Shown here: positions 8,155-16,861 of the stretch, piece by piece | How positions within the stretch are numbered: the first letter of the stretch is position 1 | Layout of the letters: each line of letters starts with the position of its first letter | NCBI GenBank assembly: GCA_002840905.1 | Contig: PHDD01000015.1 | Location: 24,433-88,432, forward strand | From: Bacteroidetes bacterium HGW-Bacteroidetes-4 | GTDB taxonomy: Bacteria; Bacteroidota; Bacteroidia; Bacteroidales; SZUA-534 | DNA length: 64,000 nt | Reading direction: 5' to 3' | The notes under the pieces: generated by a model | The model's input: the letters and a program-made list of their open reading frames with translations, nothing else | Database searches by the model: none | Told to the model about the DNA's origin: nothing | Program-made: the position numbers and the translations under genes

Positions 8155-8934
8155 ATGGAAGACAATTTATACGACAAACTAAAGTCGCTCACCGGAAAAT
8201 TTCCGGACAAATTAAATATTTTAGAAGAACAAATCGACGTAAAACTCCAGATGGAGTATTTTAAACATTCCAGCAAGCTAAAAAAGAAAACGGAAGTTGC
8301 TGTTGGTTTAACGCTTAATGATTTACCCGATATTTACGCCCCGGAACACACCAATGAAAGTATTAAAGAACAGTTGATAAAGCTGGCATCGATGGACGAT
8401 CCCAAAGCCTACCGGATTATTGAAGACTATTTAAAGAATGGCCGTCCCGAACTCCGAGACTGGACCCTTTTGGCACAGCAAGAAAGTAAAATGCTACTCG
8501 AAAGTTCCCTGCTCGACGAGAATCAGATTTTTATAAGTACCGGATTGGGGGGTCGTGGAAACATGCTCCGTTATTTTATTGTATTTATTGGCGAAGAACC
8601 CCATGAATTCAATGAATTTCAAAAAAACATTATTTCATCGGAGTTTAGTTTTGCTTTAAAAAACAACCAGTCGGAGTTAGAAAAAATTACTTTTGATGAC
8701 AATCTGGCTACCCTTTTGGTATTAATTCCTTTTGAAGTGCCGTTTCAAAAAGTTTTTCGCGATGCCATTACCGAATGCAATAATTACGGAAATTTTTTAA
8801 AACCCAATTTTTTGGTAACCAATGTAAAAACATTAACTACCCAGGAGATTCACGACTTTATTCAACATAACGAATTGCCTGACTCCAACGACTTCGACAA
8901 TTTATCACTAAACCCCGAATCGGATGAAACATAA
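8155..8934 (+). CDS. Conserved hypothetical protein of Bacteroidota type
   Basis: This 259-aa soluble protein has no signal peptide and no membrane helix. The N-terminal quarter is charged and helical. The middle contains LDDPK-like SMDDPKAYRIIEDYLKNG and a conserved-looking ISTGLGGRGNMLRYFIVFIG segment, and the tail is acidic. I do not recognise a named domain. The stop overlaps the ATG of the thiamine-binding-like gene by 11 bp, and a Dabb gene follows, so the three form one transcription unit. TAnnTTTG matches upstream (8091-8098 and 8122-8129) could be its promoter. Confidence 0.75.
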   Translation: MEDNLYDKLKSLTGKFPDKLNILEEQIDVKLQMEYFKHSSKLKKKTEVAVGLTLNDLPDIYAPEHTNESIKEQLIKLASMDDPKAYRIIEDYLKNGRPELRDWTLLAQQESKMLLESSLLDENQIFISTGLGGRGNMLRYFIVFIGEEPHEFNEFQKNIISSEFSFALKNNQSELEKITFDDNLATLLVLIPFEVPFQKVFRDAITECNNYGNFLKPNFLVTNVKTLTTQEIHDFIQHNELPDSNDFDNLSLNPESDET

Positions 8935-9223
8935 AATTAACCTGGCGCTCCAGGTTTTACCCAGAGCAACAGATAAAGACAGTTATACTTTGGTTGATGA
9001 GGCCATTGAAATTATTAAACAATCAGGTTTAAACTACCGGGTATGCCCTTTTGAAACAGTTATCGAAGGTTATTACGATGAGTTAATGGAAGTGGTAAAA
9101 AAAGTTCACGAGGCTTGTTATGCTGCCGGAACTGAAACCATGATGACTTACATAAAAATTCAATCGTCGGCTCAAAACCATGTTACTATCGATAACAAAA
9201 TGGAAAAATACGATAACCAATAG
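8924..9223 (+). CDS. Thiamine-binding / MTH1187 (UPF0045, DUF77) family protein
   Basis: This 99-aa protein consists of one DUF77 domain: an opening beta strand with INLALQVLPR, then VDEAIEIIKQSGLNYRVCPFETVIEGYYDELMEVVKKVHEAC (read in parts) in the order usual for the family. Members form tetramers with ferredoxin-like folds. Some, such as YkoF and its relatives, bind thiamine or its pyrimidine part, but the role of short stand-alone members is not settled. It overlaps the preceding gene by 11 bp and precedes the Dabb gene by 11 bp. Confidence 0.8.
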   Translation: MKHKINLALQVLPRATDKDSYTLVDEAIEIIKQSGLNYRVCPFETVIEGYYDELMEVVKKVHEACYAAGTETMMTYIKIQSSAQNHVTIDNKMEKYDNQ

Positions 9224-9234
9224 CGTACCCTGCC

Positions 9235-9537
9235 ATGATAAAACATATTGTACTTTGGAAGCTAAAAGAACAGCATAACGGAAAAACAAAAGGAACACTG
9301 GCCAACGAAATGACCAGCCGCCTGCTGGAACTTAAAAAGCTAATTCCTGAAATAAAATTTATGGAGGTAGGCCGGAATGTAATTTACCCGGAACAGAATC
9401 ACGATTTGGTTTTGGTAAGCGAGTTTAACAGTTTAGCCGATTTAGAGTTATATGCCACCCATCCGGAACATCTTAAAGTGGTAGCCTTTGTAAAAGAAAT
9501 AGTCACCAGCCGGGCGGCTATTGATTACGAATTATAA
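9235..9537 (+). CDS. Dabb (stress-responsive alpha/beta barrel) family protein
   Basis: This 100-aa protein matches the Dabb domain from end to end: MIKHIVLWKLK at the start, GRN in the middle, HDLVLVSEFNSLADLELYATHPEH (read in parts) and VKEIVTSRAAIDYEL at the end. Dabb proteins are small dimeric alpha/beta barrels. Some act in stress responses or as small cyclases, but most bacterial members have no known role. It is the last gene of the 8155-9537 unit and is followed at once by a bidirectional terminator. Confidence 0.88.
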   Translation: MIKHIVLWKLKEQHNGKTKGTLANEMTSRLLELKKLIPEIKFMEVGRNVIYPEQNHDLVLVSEFNSLADLELYATHPEHLKVVAFVKEIVTSRAAIDYEL

Positions 9538-9562
9538 AAAAGCCGGATTAACCGGCTTTTTA
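9536..9562. terminator. Bidirectional intrinsic terminator
   Basis: AAAAAGCCGG, loop ATTAA, CCGGCTTTTT: a perfect 10-bp stem with A and T flanks. It sits between the convergent Dabb gene (ending 9537) and DUF3276 gene (ending 9565) and can serve both. Confidence 0.85.
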
Positions 9563-9564
9563 AA

Positions 9565-9912
9565 CTATTTTTTTTCTTGTAAATCTTCAAATGCTACATC
9601 GGTAAACTCACTGGCTTCAATAGTATCTGAAGCCTCCAACTCAGGTTGATTTTTTCTGATGTATGCTACAACCTCATTCAGGCCTTCGGCAAATTTTTCA
9701 AAATCTTCTTTGTACAAAAATAATTTGTGCTTTTCAAAAGTAAACCTGCCATCGGTTTCAAAGCGCTTTTTACTTTCGGTAATGGTTAAATAATAATCAT
9801 TCCGTTTGGTTGCTTTTACATCGAAGAAATAAGTTCTTTTTCCTGCTCTAACCGATTTTGAAAAAATCTCATCCCTTTCTTTTCCATTGTCATTCTTGTC
9901 AAATCCTTCCAT
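9565..9912 (-). CDS. DUF3276 / PUR-alpha-like nucleic acid-binding protein
   Basis: From the ATG at 9912 the product is about 115 aa. The core (about residues 12-95) has SKSVRAGKRTYFFDVKATKR, NDYYLTITESKKRF and HKLFLYKEDFEKFAEGL, matching DUF3276, a family of PUR-alpha-like proteins that bind single-stranded DNA or RNA and occur in Bacteroidota and spirochaetes. An ATG at 9915 and a GTG at 9924 are alternative starts. The C-terminal tail is acidic. The gene stands alone and converges on the Dabb gene. Confidence 0.85.
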   Translation of the reverse strand: MEGFDKNDNGKERDEIFSKSVRAGKRTYFFDVKATKRNDYYLTITESKKRFETDGRFTFEKHKLFLYKEDFEKFAEGLNEVVAYIRKNQPELEASDTIEASEFTDVAFEDLQEKK

Positions 9913-10052
9913 CATCAAATACACATTATATTTAGTAAACTCCGTTGGTAAATTAAAGCTATTATTGTAAACAAACTATTACCGGCACACATAAAATGCC
10001 ATTTCAAATAAACACAATACTTTTTCAAAATCAAAATAAAATGATTTAATCC

Positions 10053-10084
10053 TTTAAAGCCAAGCAAAAAATCTTTAATTTTGC
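10053..10084 (+). promoter_or_regulatory. Probable nusB promoter
   Basis: TAATTTTG (10077-10084) fits TAnnTTTG exactly. A TTTA (10053-10056) lies 20 bp upstream in the -33 position, one base from consensus. The ATG is 43 bp downstream. Confidence 0.55.
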
Positions 10085-10127
10085 CCGCGATAAATTAGTT
10101 CTGAAACTATTAAGGCTCTTTAAATAA

Positions 10128-11069
10128 ATGATTAGTAGAAGGTTGTTGAGAATTAAAGTACTCCATATTTTATATGCTTACTTTAATAGTAACGATGAGG
10201 GGTTAGCCCGATACGAAAAAGATCTCTTTTACAGCATCGAGAAATCGTATGATTTGTACCACCTGTTCTTTGTATTATTACTTGATGTAAAAGAATACGC
10301 AGTCTCCAAAATTGAATTAGCTAAAAACAAGCGAATCCCAACCCGGGAAGATTTAGATCCAAATATGCGGTTTGTCGAAAACCGAATCATCAAACAGTTA
10401 ATGAGCACCAACCGGTTGTACCGCTATATCGATGAGCGGAAACTTAATTGGGCATATCATCCCGAATTAATAAAGCGGGTTTATAACGACATGCTTGAAT
10501 CGGAATCGTATGCCAGCTACATGCAATCGGCCGAAAACACATACAAGAGAGATAAAGAATTCATCATTACTTTTTTCTCAGAGTATCTGGTAAATTCCGA
10601 TTTGTTGTACCAGATTCTTGAAGAACATTCCATTTTTTGGAACGACGACATTGAGTTCGTTCTCAGCATGAATATTAAAACCATTGAGCGGGCCAAAGCC
10701 GGACAAGTTGACATTAATCTTTTTCAATTATTTAAAAACGAAGAAGATAAAGAATTTGCAAAAAAACTGCTCCGCATGGTGGTTTTAAATCATCAGGCTA
10801 ACTCTGACCTAATTCAGGAAAATATAAAAAACTGGGATGTTGACCGTATTGCCCAAATGGATTTACTGGTAATGGAAATGGCCGTTACCGAGATACTGCA
10901 ATTCCCAAGTATCCCAATAAAAGTAAGCTTTAACGAATACATTGAACTGGTTAAGTTTTACAGCACCAACCGTAGCAACGCTTTTGTAAACGGAGTACTC
11001 GATAAAATTATTAACCAGCTTAAAGCCGATGGCAAAGTGCAAAAAGCCGGCCGGGGTTTGATGGAATAA
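10128..11069 (+). CDS. nusB: Transcription antitermination factor NusB, long Bacteroidota form
   Basis: The C-terminal 120 residues match the NusB fold, with NWDVDRIAQMDLLVMEMAVTE, FPSIPIKVSFNEYIELVKFYS and SNAFVNGVLDKI (each read in parts). NusB with NusE (S10) binds boxA RNA and promotes antitermination on rRNA operons. At 313 aa it is about twice the length of the E. coli protein. The extra N-terminal helical domain (RRLLRIKVLHILYAYF onward) is usual in Bacteroidota. The next gene starts 58 bp later in a run with yajC, the YbbR-like gene and coaE. Confidence 0.93.
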   Translation: MISRRLLRIKVLHILYAYFNSNDEGLARYEKDLFYSIEKSYDLYHLFFVLLLDVKEYAVSKIELAKNKRIPTREDLDPNMRFVENRIIKQLMSTNRLYRYIDERKLNWAYHPELIKRVYNDMLESESYASYMQSAENTYKRDKEFIITFFSEYLVNSDLLYQILEEHSIFWNDDIEFVLSMNIKTIERAKAGQVDINLFQLFKNEEDKEFAKKLLRMVVLNHQANSDLIQENIKNWDVDRIAQMDLLVMEMAVTEILQFPSIPIKVSFNEYIELVKFYSTNRSNAFVNGVLDKIINQLKADGKVQKAGRGLME

Positions 11070-11127
11070 AAAATCGGTTCAATATTTGTATCAAAAGCAA
11101 ACGTAAATTAAAAAATAGTTAAAGCCA

Positions 11128-11592
11128 ATGAATCGGATTGTTTTATTCTTACTTGTGATAGCAAGCCATACCAGTTCCTGCAAACCGGGAAATCATTCCA
11201 AAGAAAGCAGCCAATCGGGCAACATAATAAATAACAATTCGCTGGAAAACCGAAATTCTGACACCAGTGCATTGCCAATTATTCAGTTTGAAAAAACAGC
11301 GCACAATTTTGGACAAATCATACAAGGCGAAAAAGTATCCTACACTTTTACATTTAAAAATATTGGACAGGGCGATTTAATTATAAAAGATGCTATTGCT
11401 TCATGTGGCTGCACAGTTCCCAAATATAGTCGGAAACCCATAAAATCGGGAGAAGAAGGCAGGCTGGAAGTAATTTTCGACAGCAATAACCGTAGCGGAA
11501 AACAATTAAAAACGGTAACCGTATGGACCAATTGTAAACCAGAACAAATCAGGCTTCAACTAAGCGCTGAAATACAAGTACTTAATAAATAA
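11128..11592 (+). CDS. DUF1573 domain lipoprotein
   Basis: This 154-aa protein starts with a short signal peptide; the cysteine in HTSSCKPG (about residue 18) is a probable but weak lipobox. A low-complexity Ser/Asn linker follows. The DUF1573 domain (about residues 48-150) has FEKTAHNFGQI, YTFTFKNIGQGDLIIKDA (in parts) and the hallmark ASCGCTVPKYS. DUF1573 is an Ig-like beta fold abundant in Bacteroidota envelopes, and its function is not known. It sits 11 bp before yajC. Confidence 0.87.
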   Translation: MNRIVLFLLVIASHTSSCKPGNHSKESSQSGNIINNNSLENRNSDTSALPIIQFEKTAHNFGQIIQGEKVSYTFTFKNIGQGDLIIKDAIASCGCTVPKYSRKPIKSGEEGRLEVIFDSNNRSGKQLKTVTVWTNCKPEQIRLQLSAEIQVLNK

Positions 11593-11603
11593 TAATTATA
11601 AAC

Positions 11604-11930
11604 ATGAATGTATTAACTTTTTTCCTGATGCAGCCAAGTGGCGAACAAGCAAGTCCACTGGGTTCTTTATTACCTTTGGTATTAATCATTGCCATTTTCT
11701 ACTTTTTCATGATCCGTCCTCAAATGAAAAGGCAAAAAGAGGTGCGCCAATTCCGCGAAGGAATTAAAAAAGGCGACAAAGTACTAACCGTAGGCGGAAT
11801 TTACGGTAAAGTGTCGGAAGTAAAAGACACCACCGTAATTCTCGAAATTGCCGATGGTATAAGAATTAAAGTAGATAAAGCCGGCTTAGTAAAAGACAAC
11901 TCTGACCTTGGTACCGAAACAGCCAAGTAA
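11604..11930 (+). CDS. yajC: Preprotein translocase subunit YajC
   Basis: This 108-aa protein has one N-terminal transmembrane helix (about residues 20-38, LLPLVLIIAIFYFFMIRPQ) followed by the family motif MKRQKEVRQFREGIKKGDKV (in parts), GGIYGKV and IRIKVDKAGL. YajC joins SecD and SecF at the Sec translocon in the inner membrane. Its usual partners secD/secF are not adjacent. In this window it is followed by the YbbR-like gene and coaE. Confidence 0.95.
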   Translation: MNVLTFFLMQPSGEQASPLGSLLPLVLIIAIFYFFMIRPQMKRQKEVRQFREGIKKGDKVLTVGGIYGKVSEVKDTTVILEIADGIRIKVDKAGLVKDNSDLGTETAK

Positions 11931-12067
11931 ATTTTATTGAATAATACCACCCGCAGGCTTTTTGTTTTTGTCCGTTTCGTAGTACAGATAAGAAATATTT
12001 GTATTTTTGGATTCAAACAAAGAGCTTTCGGGTTTTTTATTTTTTTCCAAATCAATACCTGTCAACG

Positions 12068-13072
12068 TTGAGTAAATTTAGGCTACATAAAATTCGGCAG
12101 TTTATAAAAATTCGCATTTTTTATCGCATCGACCGTAAAATACTGATATACTTAATATTTGTTGTCATATCTACGGTTTTTTGGTTTCTAAACAAACTCA
12201 ACAACGAATACAATACCATTATTGAGTATCCGATCCGGTACACGCAGTTACCAAAAAATAAAATTCTGGTAAATGAGCTTCCCCAAAAATTAAAATTAAA
12301 TGTTTCGGCTTACGGATACGATCTGATATTTTACAAAATATCGCCTGCTCCCTTTCCCATTGTGCTGAATCTGGAATCATTCGATGCCAATCTGGAATCG
12401 CCAAAAGTTTCAAGCTTCAAATTATTAACACGCTACGCCCGCGAAGAAATTACCAACCAATTACCCAACAACATTAATGTGCTCGATATACTTCCCGACA
12501 CCCTGGTTTTTCAATTTGATAACCTGATTGACAAAAAAGTTCCAATAAAAGCTAATTTAACACTCAGTTTTGCACCACAATGCATGCAAAACGGGCCCGT
12601 TATTTTTAAACCCGACAGCCTTCTGGTAAGTGGTCCAACAAGTCTGATTGACACCTTACAGGCCATTTATACCAAACCGCAAAGTTTTAGCAAACTCGAT
12701 AAAACTTTACAACGAACCATTTACTTAGAAGAAATTACCAATTTAAGAACCGAGAAAAAAAAGGTTCAGGCTACCATTCCCATTGCAAAATTTACCGAAG
12801 CATCGTTCGATGTACACATTGTACCAATAAATGTACCCGATTCGCTGGAGTTAATAACCTTCCCGAGAAGCGTTCGGATTTCAGGTCTGGTTTCGCTTGC
12901 TGACTATGATATAATTAAGGCCGATGATTTTAGAGTGCAGGCCGATTATAATAATATTGTAACACTGATTGGTCAAAAATTGCCAGTTCAGGTAATTGTT
13001 GCTCCATCGAATGTTAGAAACGTTACCTTTTTTCCTCCCAGTGTTGAATTTATTCTCGAAAAGAAACCATGA
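12068..13072 (+). CDS. YbbR-like domain protein, membrane anchored
   Basis: The product has one N-terminal transmembrane helix (KILIYLIFVVISTVFWFLN in part) and a long extracytoplasmic region with repeated YbbR-type beta modules (VPIKANLTLSF, VPINVPDSLELITFPRSVRISG in parts). In Firmicutes the YbbR protein CdaR regulates the c-di-AMP cyclase CdaA. No cdaA is nearby here, so that role is not implied. No ATG lies near the 5' end: a TTG at 12068 (334 aa) is chosen, with an upstream TTG at 11999 as the alternative. Its stop overlaps the coaE ATG by 4 bp, indicating translational coupling. Confidence 0.75.
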   Translation: MSKFRLHKIRQFIKIRIFYRIDRKILIYLIFVVISTVFWFLNKLNNEYNTIIEYPIRYTQLPKNKILVNELPQKLKLNVSAYGYDLIFYKISPAPFPIVLNLESFDANLESPKVSSFKLLTRYAREEITNQLPNNINVLDILPDTLVFQFDNLIDKKVPIKANLTLSFAPQCMQNGPVIFKPDSLLVSGPTSLIDTLQAIYTKPQSFSKLDKTLQRTIYLEEITNLRTEKKKVQATIPIAKFTEASFDVHIVPINVPDSLELITFPRSVRISGLVSLADYDIIKADDFRVQADYNNIVTLIGQKLPVQVIVAPSNVRNVTFFPPSVEFILEKKP

Positions 13073-13656
13073 TAATTGTTGGACTTACCGGAGGCATTGG
13101 CAGTGGTAAAACCTATATTGCCCAAAAATTTCAAACACTCGGTATCCCAATATACAATAGCGATATACGAGCCCGCGAACTAATGATGTTGGACAATGAG
13201 CTGATAGAAAATTTAAAACAATTATTTGGGTCCGAGGTTTATCGCAACCAAAAACTGAACAAAACGTTTATTGCAGAGCAAATTTTTAAGAACAAACAGT
13301 TGCTTCAAAAAATGAATCAACTGGTACATCCTAAGGTTCAAAACGATTTTGAACTTTGGAGTAAGCAACATACTGATGCACCTTTTATAATAAAAGAAGC
13401 TGCCATACTTATTGAAAGCGGGGCTTATAAACAATGCAACTACATTATTGTAATTCTGGCTCCCAAAACTTTACGCATGGAGCGGGTGATGAATCGCGAC
13501 AACATGTCGCACGAGCAGTTTGTAAACATATTAAACAATCAGCTTAGTGACAAGGAACGATTGGAATTTGCCAACTTCACCATTCGCAACGATGGAACAG
13601 AAGAAGTGGATCAAAAGGTTAATGCGATTTACCAGCAAATTGTAAGTAAAAAGTAA
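13069..13656 (+). CDS. coaE: Dephospho-CoA kinase
   Basis: This 195-aa enzyme catalyses the last step of coenzyme A synthesis, phosphorylating the 3'-OH of dephospho-CoA. The P-loop GLTGGIGSGKT occupies residues 4-14, YNSDIRARELM is the substrate-binding segment, and HPKVQNDFELW and IKEAAILIESGAYKQC are further family motifs. Length and domain order are normal. The start is fixed by the ATGA overlap with the upstream gene. Confidence 0.95.
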   Translation: MIIVGLTGGIGSGKTYIAQKFQTLGIPIYNSDIRARELMMLDNELIENLKQLFGSEVYRNQKLNKTFIAEQIFKNKQLLQKMNQLVHPKVQNDFELWSKQHTDAPFIIKEAAILIESGAYKQCNYIIVILAPKTLRMERVMNRDNMSHEQFVNILNNQLSDKERLEFANFTIRNDGTEEVDQKVNAIYQQIVSKK

Positions 13657-13699
13657 ACGTTAAACCCTTTATAACACAAATAAAAAAAGAAATTAAAAA

Positions 13700-14428
13700 A
13701 TGAGTTTAGGAAAATGGATTGCCGGTGGATTAGGTTGGGCTTTTTTTGGTCCCATTGGCGGCATTGTAGGATTTTTGTTGGGTAGCGCCTTCGACGGCAA
13801 TAATCAGGTTGGAATTCCCAAAGGAGCTTCGCCAAGCGGACAAACAACACGGGGCGACTTTATGGTAAGCCTTATTGTGCTTACTGCAGCTGTAATGAAA
13901 GCCGACGGAACGATAAAAAAGGCTGAGCTAGAATACGTAAAAAAATACCTTCTGCGCTCGTTTGGTCAGGAAGCAGCAACCGATGCCATACGCATGTTGC
14001 GCGATGTGCTAAAGCAGCAAATTCCGGTACAGGACATTAGCCGACAGATTGGTCAGCATCTCGATTATTCGTCGAAACTGCAACTTTTACATTACTTGTT
14101 TGGCATTTCGAGCTCCGACGGGCAAACAAAGCTCAATGAGGTAGAACTGATAAAACAAATTTCTGGATACATGGGCGTTGGAGCATCTGATTTTAATTCC
14201 ATCAAATCAATGTTTTACAGCGACACCCATATTGCTTATAGTATTTTAGGACTACAACCCAATGCAACCAATGATGAAATTAAAAAAGCCTACCGGAAGA
14301 TGGCTGTGGAATATCATCCCGACAAGGTGTCGTACCTGGGCGAAGACATTCAAAATTCAGCCAAAGAAAAGTTCCAAAAAATAAACGAAGCATATGAATC
14401 GCTAAAAAAAGAACGCGGGTTTGTTTAA
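13700..14428 (+). CDS. DnaJ-domain protein with TerB region (DjlA-like)
   Basis: This 242-aa protein starts with a glycine-rich hydrophobic segment (about residues 5-33) that may contact or cross the membrane. A TerB-like helical domain follows (about 50-165, [21 protein letters not shown] in parts, with a second [14 protein letters not shown] repeat). The C-terminal J domain (about 172-242) carries the HPD motif at 206-208. The layout is that of DjlA-type co-chaperones that stimulate DnaK. It starts 43 bp after coaE. Confidence 0.87.
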   Translation: MSLGKWIAGGLGWAFFGPIGGIVGFLLGSAFDGNNQVGIPKGASPSGQTTRGDFMVSLIVLTAAVMKADGTIKKAELEYVKKYLLRSFGQEAATDAIRMLRDVLKQQIPVQDISRQIGQHLDYSSKLQLLHYLFGISSSDGQTKLNEVELIKQISGYMGVGASDFNSIKSMFYSDTHIAYSILGLQPNATNDEIKKAYRKMAVEYHPDKVSYLGEDIQNSAKEKFQKINEAYESLKKERGFV

Positions 14429-14526
14429 TAGCATAGGTTTAACAAAAAAACTGCAAAAAAAACAGAAACAAGACACAATGACCTATCAATTTTATAAAGG
14501 CATCGTGTAAAAACCAATCAATGTAT

Positions 14527-14534
14527 TATATTTG
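14527..14534 (+). promoter_or_regulatory. Candidate -7 element of the DUF5606 gene
   Basis: TATATTTG matches TAnnTTTG exactly and lies 27 bp before the ATG at 14561. No clear -33 TTTG is visible. Confidence 0.45.
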
Positions 14535-14560
14535 CCACCTAAAATTATAAACGCTCAAAT

Positions 14561-15001
14561 ATGTTGAAAGATATTCTTGCAATTTCAGGTCAACCAGGAT
14601 TATACAAACTGGTTTCGAATACAAAAAATGGAATTATTGTAGAGAATTTAGAAACCAAAAAGCGAATGCCGGCTTATGCCACTTCGAAGGTTAGTGCACT
14701 AAACGATATTGCTATTTATACGGTGAATGGTGAGGACAAACCTTTGATTGAAGTTTTTAATAACATCAGAAACAAAGAAAACGGTGGACAGGCAATTGAT
14801 TCAAAATCGTCGAACGACGAACTGAAAACTTATTTTGAAACCATCATGCCCGAATACGACCAGGAAAGGGTGTATGTTTCTGATATGAAAAAAGTTGTTC
14901 AATGGTACAACCTTATTCAGAAACTCGACATGCTCCACTTGCTCGATGAAAAAGAAGAAACAGAAACCAATTCATCGGAAGAAAGCTCAGAAAAAGAATA
15001 A
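14561..15001 (+). CDS. DUF5606 domain protein
   Basis: This 146-aa cytosolic protein opens with LKDILAISGQPGLYKLVSNTKNG (in parts) and continues with ATSKVSALNDIAIYT and YDQERVYVSDMKKVVQWYNLI, the pattern of the DUF5606 family that is widespread in Bacteroidota. The N-terminal part looks like a small SH3-like barrel. The last 15 residues are almost all Glu and Ser. No function is known. It is transcribed alone, between its own promoter and a strong terminator. Confidence 0.85.
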   Translation: MLKDILAISGQPGLYKLVSNTKNGIIVENLETKKRMPAYATSKVSALNDIAIYTVNGEDKPLIEVFNNIRNKENGGQAIDSKSSNDELKTYFETIMPEYDQERVYVSDMKKVVQWYNLIQKLDMLHLLDEKEETETNSSEESSEKE

Positions 15002-15022
15002 ATTATTATAGTAAAAACATAA

Positions 15023-15060
15023 CAAAAGCATGACCAAACAGTCGTGCTTTTGTCATTTTC
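15023..15060 (+). terminator. Intrinsic terminator after the DUF5606 gene
   Basis: A 12-bp stem (15023-15034 with 15041-15052; CAAAAGCA against TGCTTTTG plus GAC/GTC with one G-T wobble) around CAAACA is followed by a T-rich stretch. Confidence 0.75.
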
Positions 15061-15126
15061 AATACAACATAATTTGCCTTTATTTGTTTTTAATTACATC
15101 ATTACCAAACTGAAAACTTTACCGTT

Positions 15127-16830
15127 ATGGCTAAGCGACTTATTAGAAATTACCTGGATAAAGATTTTGAAATTACTTCTTTTCAGGACATAAAACCTTA
15201 TTATAACGAACTGCTTAAACGGGAGTTAAACTCACCCGATCAGGTTTGGCAATGGTTGCTCGACCGCAGCGAACTCGAAAGTGTAATTAGCGAAGATTTG
15301 GGCTGGCGCTACATAAAAATGAACTGCCAAACAGACGATAGGCAATTAGCCGATCATTTTAACACTTTTGTTTCTGAAATTGACCCTGAAATTGCCCTGG
15401 CTGCAAACCAGCTCGATAAAAAATTTATCGATGAGCAAATTCAAAAGCACATCGATAAAGCCCGACTTTTTACCGTTATTCGTGAAACCAAAAAAGAACT
15501 CGATTTATTTCGTGAGGAGAATGTGCCACTGGAAGCAGAACTCCAAAAAATGGAACAGGAATTTGGACAAATCGCTTCAAAAATGACGGTACATTACAAA
15601 AACAAGGAATTAACCCTGCAAGAAGCTTCGAATTATTTAAAAAATACCGATCGTAACGTACGTGAAGAAATATATCACTTTATTAATAATCGTCGTCTGG
15701 CCGACACCGATACCCTAAACAATTTACTAAGCAAACTGATAAAACTCCGCCATCAGATAGCTTTAAATGCCGGGTTCAGTAATTTTCGCGATTACAAATT
15801 CAAAAGTATGGGCCGTTTTGATTACACGGTAGCCGATTGTTATAATTTCCATAGTGCGGTTGCTCACGATGTGGTTCCCATGAACGAAGATTTGTTGAAG
15901 ATGAGAAAATCAAAACTTAAATTAGATACACTTCGCCCTTGGGATTTGGATGTTGATGAAGAATTAAAAGCACCACTGAACCCATTCGATACAGTTAACG
16001 ATTTAATCCGAAAAACCGTGTATTGTTTTCGCGATTTGGATTTGGAATTTGGAATCTACCTGAATGAGATGGATAAAATGGGGTTCCTCAACCTCGACTC
16101 GCGTAAACATAAAGCACCCGGTGGATTTAACTACCCGCTGCACGAGAGCAACGTGCCATTTATCTTTATGAATGCTACCGGGAATCTCGACGATATGGTA
16201 ACCATGCTGCACGAAGGTGGACACGCCATTCATGCTTACCTAACCTCCCATCTCGATTTGGTTCAATTTAAAGAAATCCCTTCCGAAATAGCCGAATTAG
16301 CATCAATGAGTATGGAATTGATAACTATGGATTACTGGCATCATTTTTTTGATAACGAAGCCGATTTGAGACGAGCTAAACGAACCCATTTGAAAAATAT
16401 TTTGAGTGTACTTCCATGGGTTGCCAAAATCGATAAATTCCAGCACTTTCTTTACGAAAATCCCAATCATACTCATGAAGAGCGAAATAAAACCTGGACT
16501 GCCATAAATAAAGAATTCAGTGGTGAAACTGTTGATTTTAGCGGGCTTGAAAACTACCAGCAAAACATATGGCAACGCCAGTTACATATTTTCGAAGTAC
16601 CTTTTTATTATATAGAATATGGAATTGCCCAACTGGGCGCCATTGCTATTTGGAAGAACTTTAAACAAGACAAAAAACAAGCGCTGGAGCAATATAAAAA
16701 AGCGCTAAAAATGGGATACACTTCGCCTATTCCTGAAGTTTACAAAGCGGCCGGCATTAAATTCGATTTCAGCGATGCTTACATTCAGGAATTAATGGAC
16801 TTTGTAAAAGCCGAATTGGTACTTTTGTAA
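15127..16830 (+). CDS. M3 family oligoendopeptidase
   Basis: This 567-aa zinc metallopeptidase is close to the PepF/oligoendopeptidase F branch of family M3, which cleaves short peptides in the cytoplasm. The zinc site HEGGH is at residues 362-366, followed by the third ligand region EIPSEIAELASMSMEL. The N-terminal helical half and the C-terminal YYIEYGIAQLGAIAIW segment are also typical. No signal peptide is present. The gene stands alone and converges on the YyaL-like gene, with 31 bp between the stops. Confidence 0.93.
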   Translation: MAKRLIRNYLDKDFEITSFQDIKPYYNELLKRELNSPDQVWQWLLDRSELESVISEDLGWRYIKMNCQTDDRQLADHFNTFVSEIDPEIALAANQLDKKFIDEQIQKHIDKARLFTVIRETKKELDLFREENVPLEAELQKMEQEFGQIASKMTVHYKNKELTLQEASNYLKNTDRNVREEIYHFINNRRLADTDTLNNLLSKLIKLRHQIALNAGFSNFRDYKFKSMGRFDYTVADCYNFHSAVAHDVVPMNEDLLKMRKSKLKLDTLRPWDLDVDEELKAPLNPFDTVNDLIRKTVYCFRDLDLEFGIYLNEMDKMGFLNLDSRKHKAPGGFNYPLHESNVPFIFMNATGNLDDMVTMLHEGGHAIHAYLTSHLDLVQFKEIPSEIAELASMSMELITMDYWHHFFDNEADLRRAKRTHLKNILSVLPWVAKIDKFQHFLYENPNHTHEERNKTWTAINKEFSGETVDFSGLENYQQNIWQRQLHIFEVPFYYIEYGIAQLGAIAIWKNFKQDKKQALEQYKKALKMGYTSPIPEVYKAAGIKFDFSDAYIQELMDFVKAELVLL

Positions 16831-16861
16831 ATCAGATTCACTTTTCGAAACCCTTTTTCAA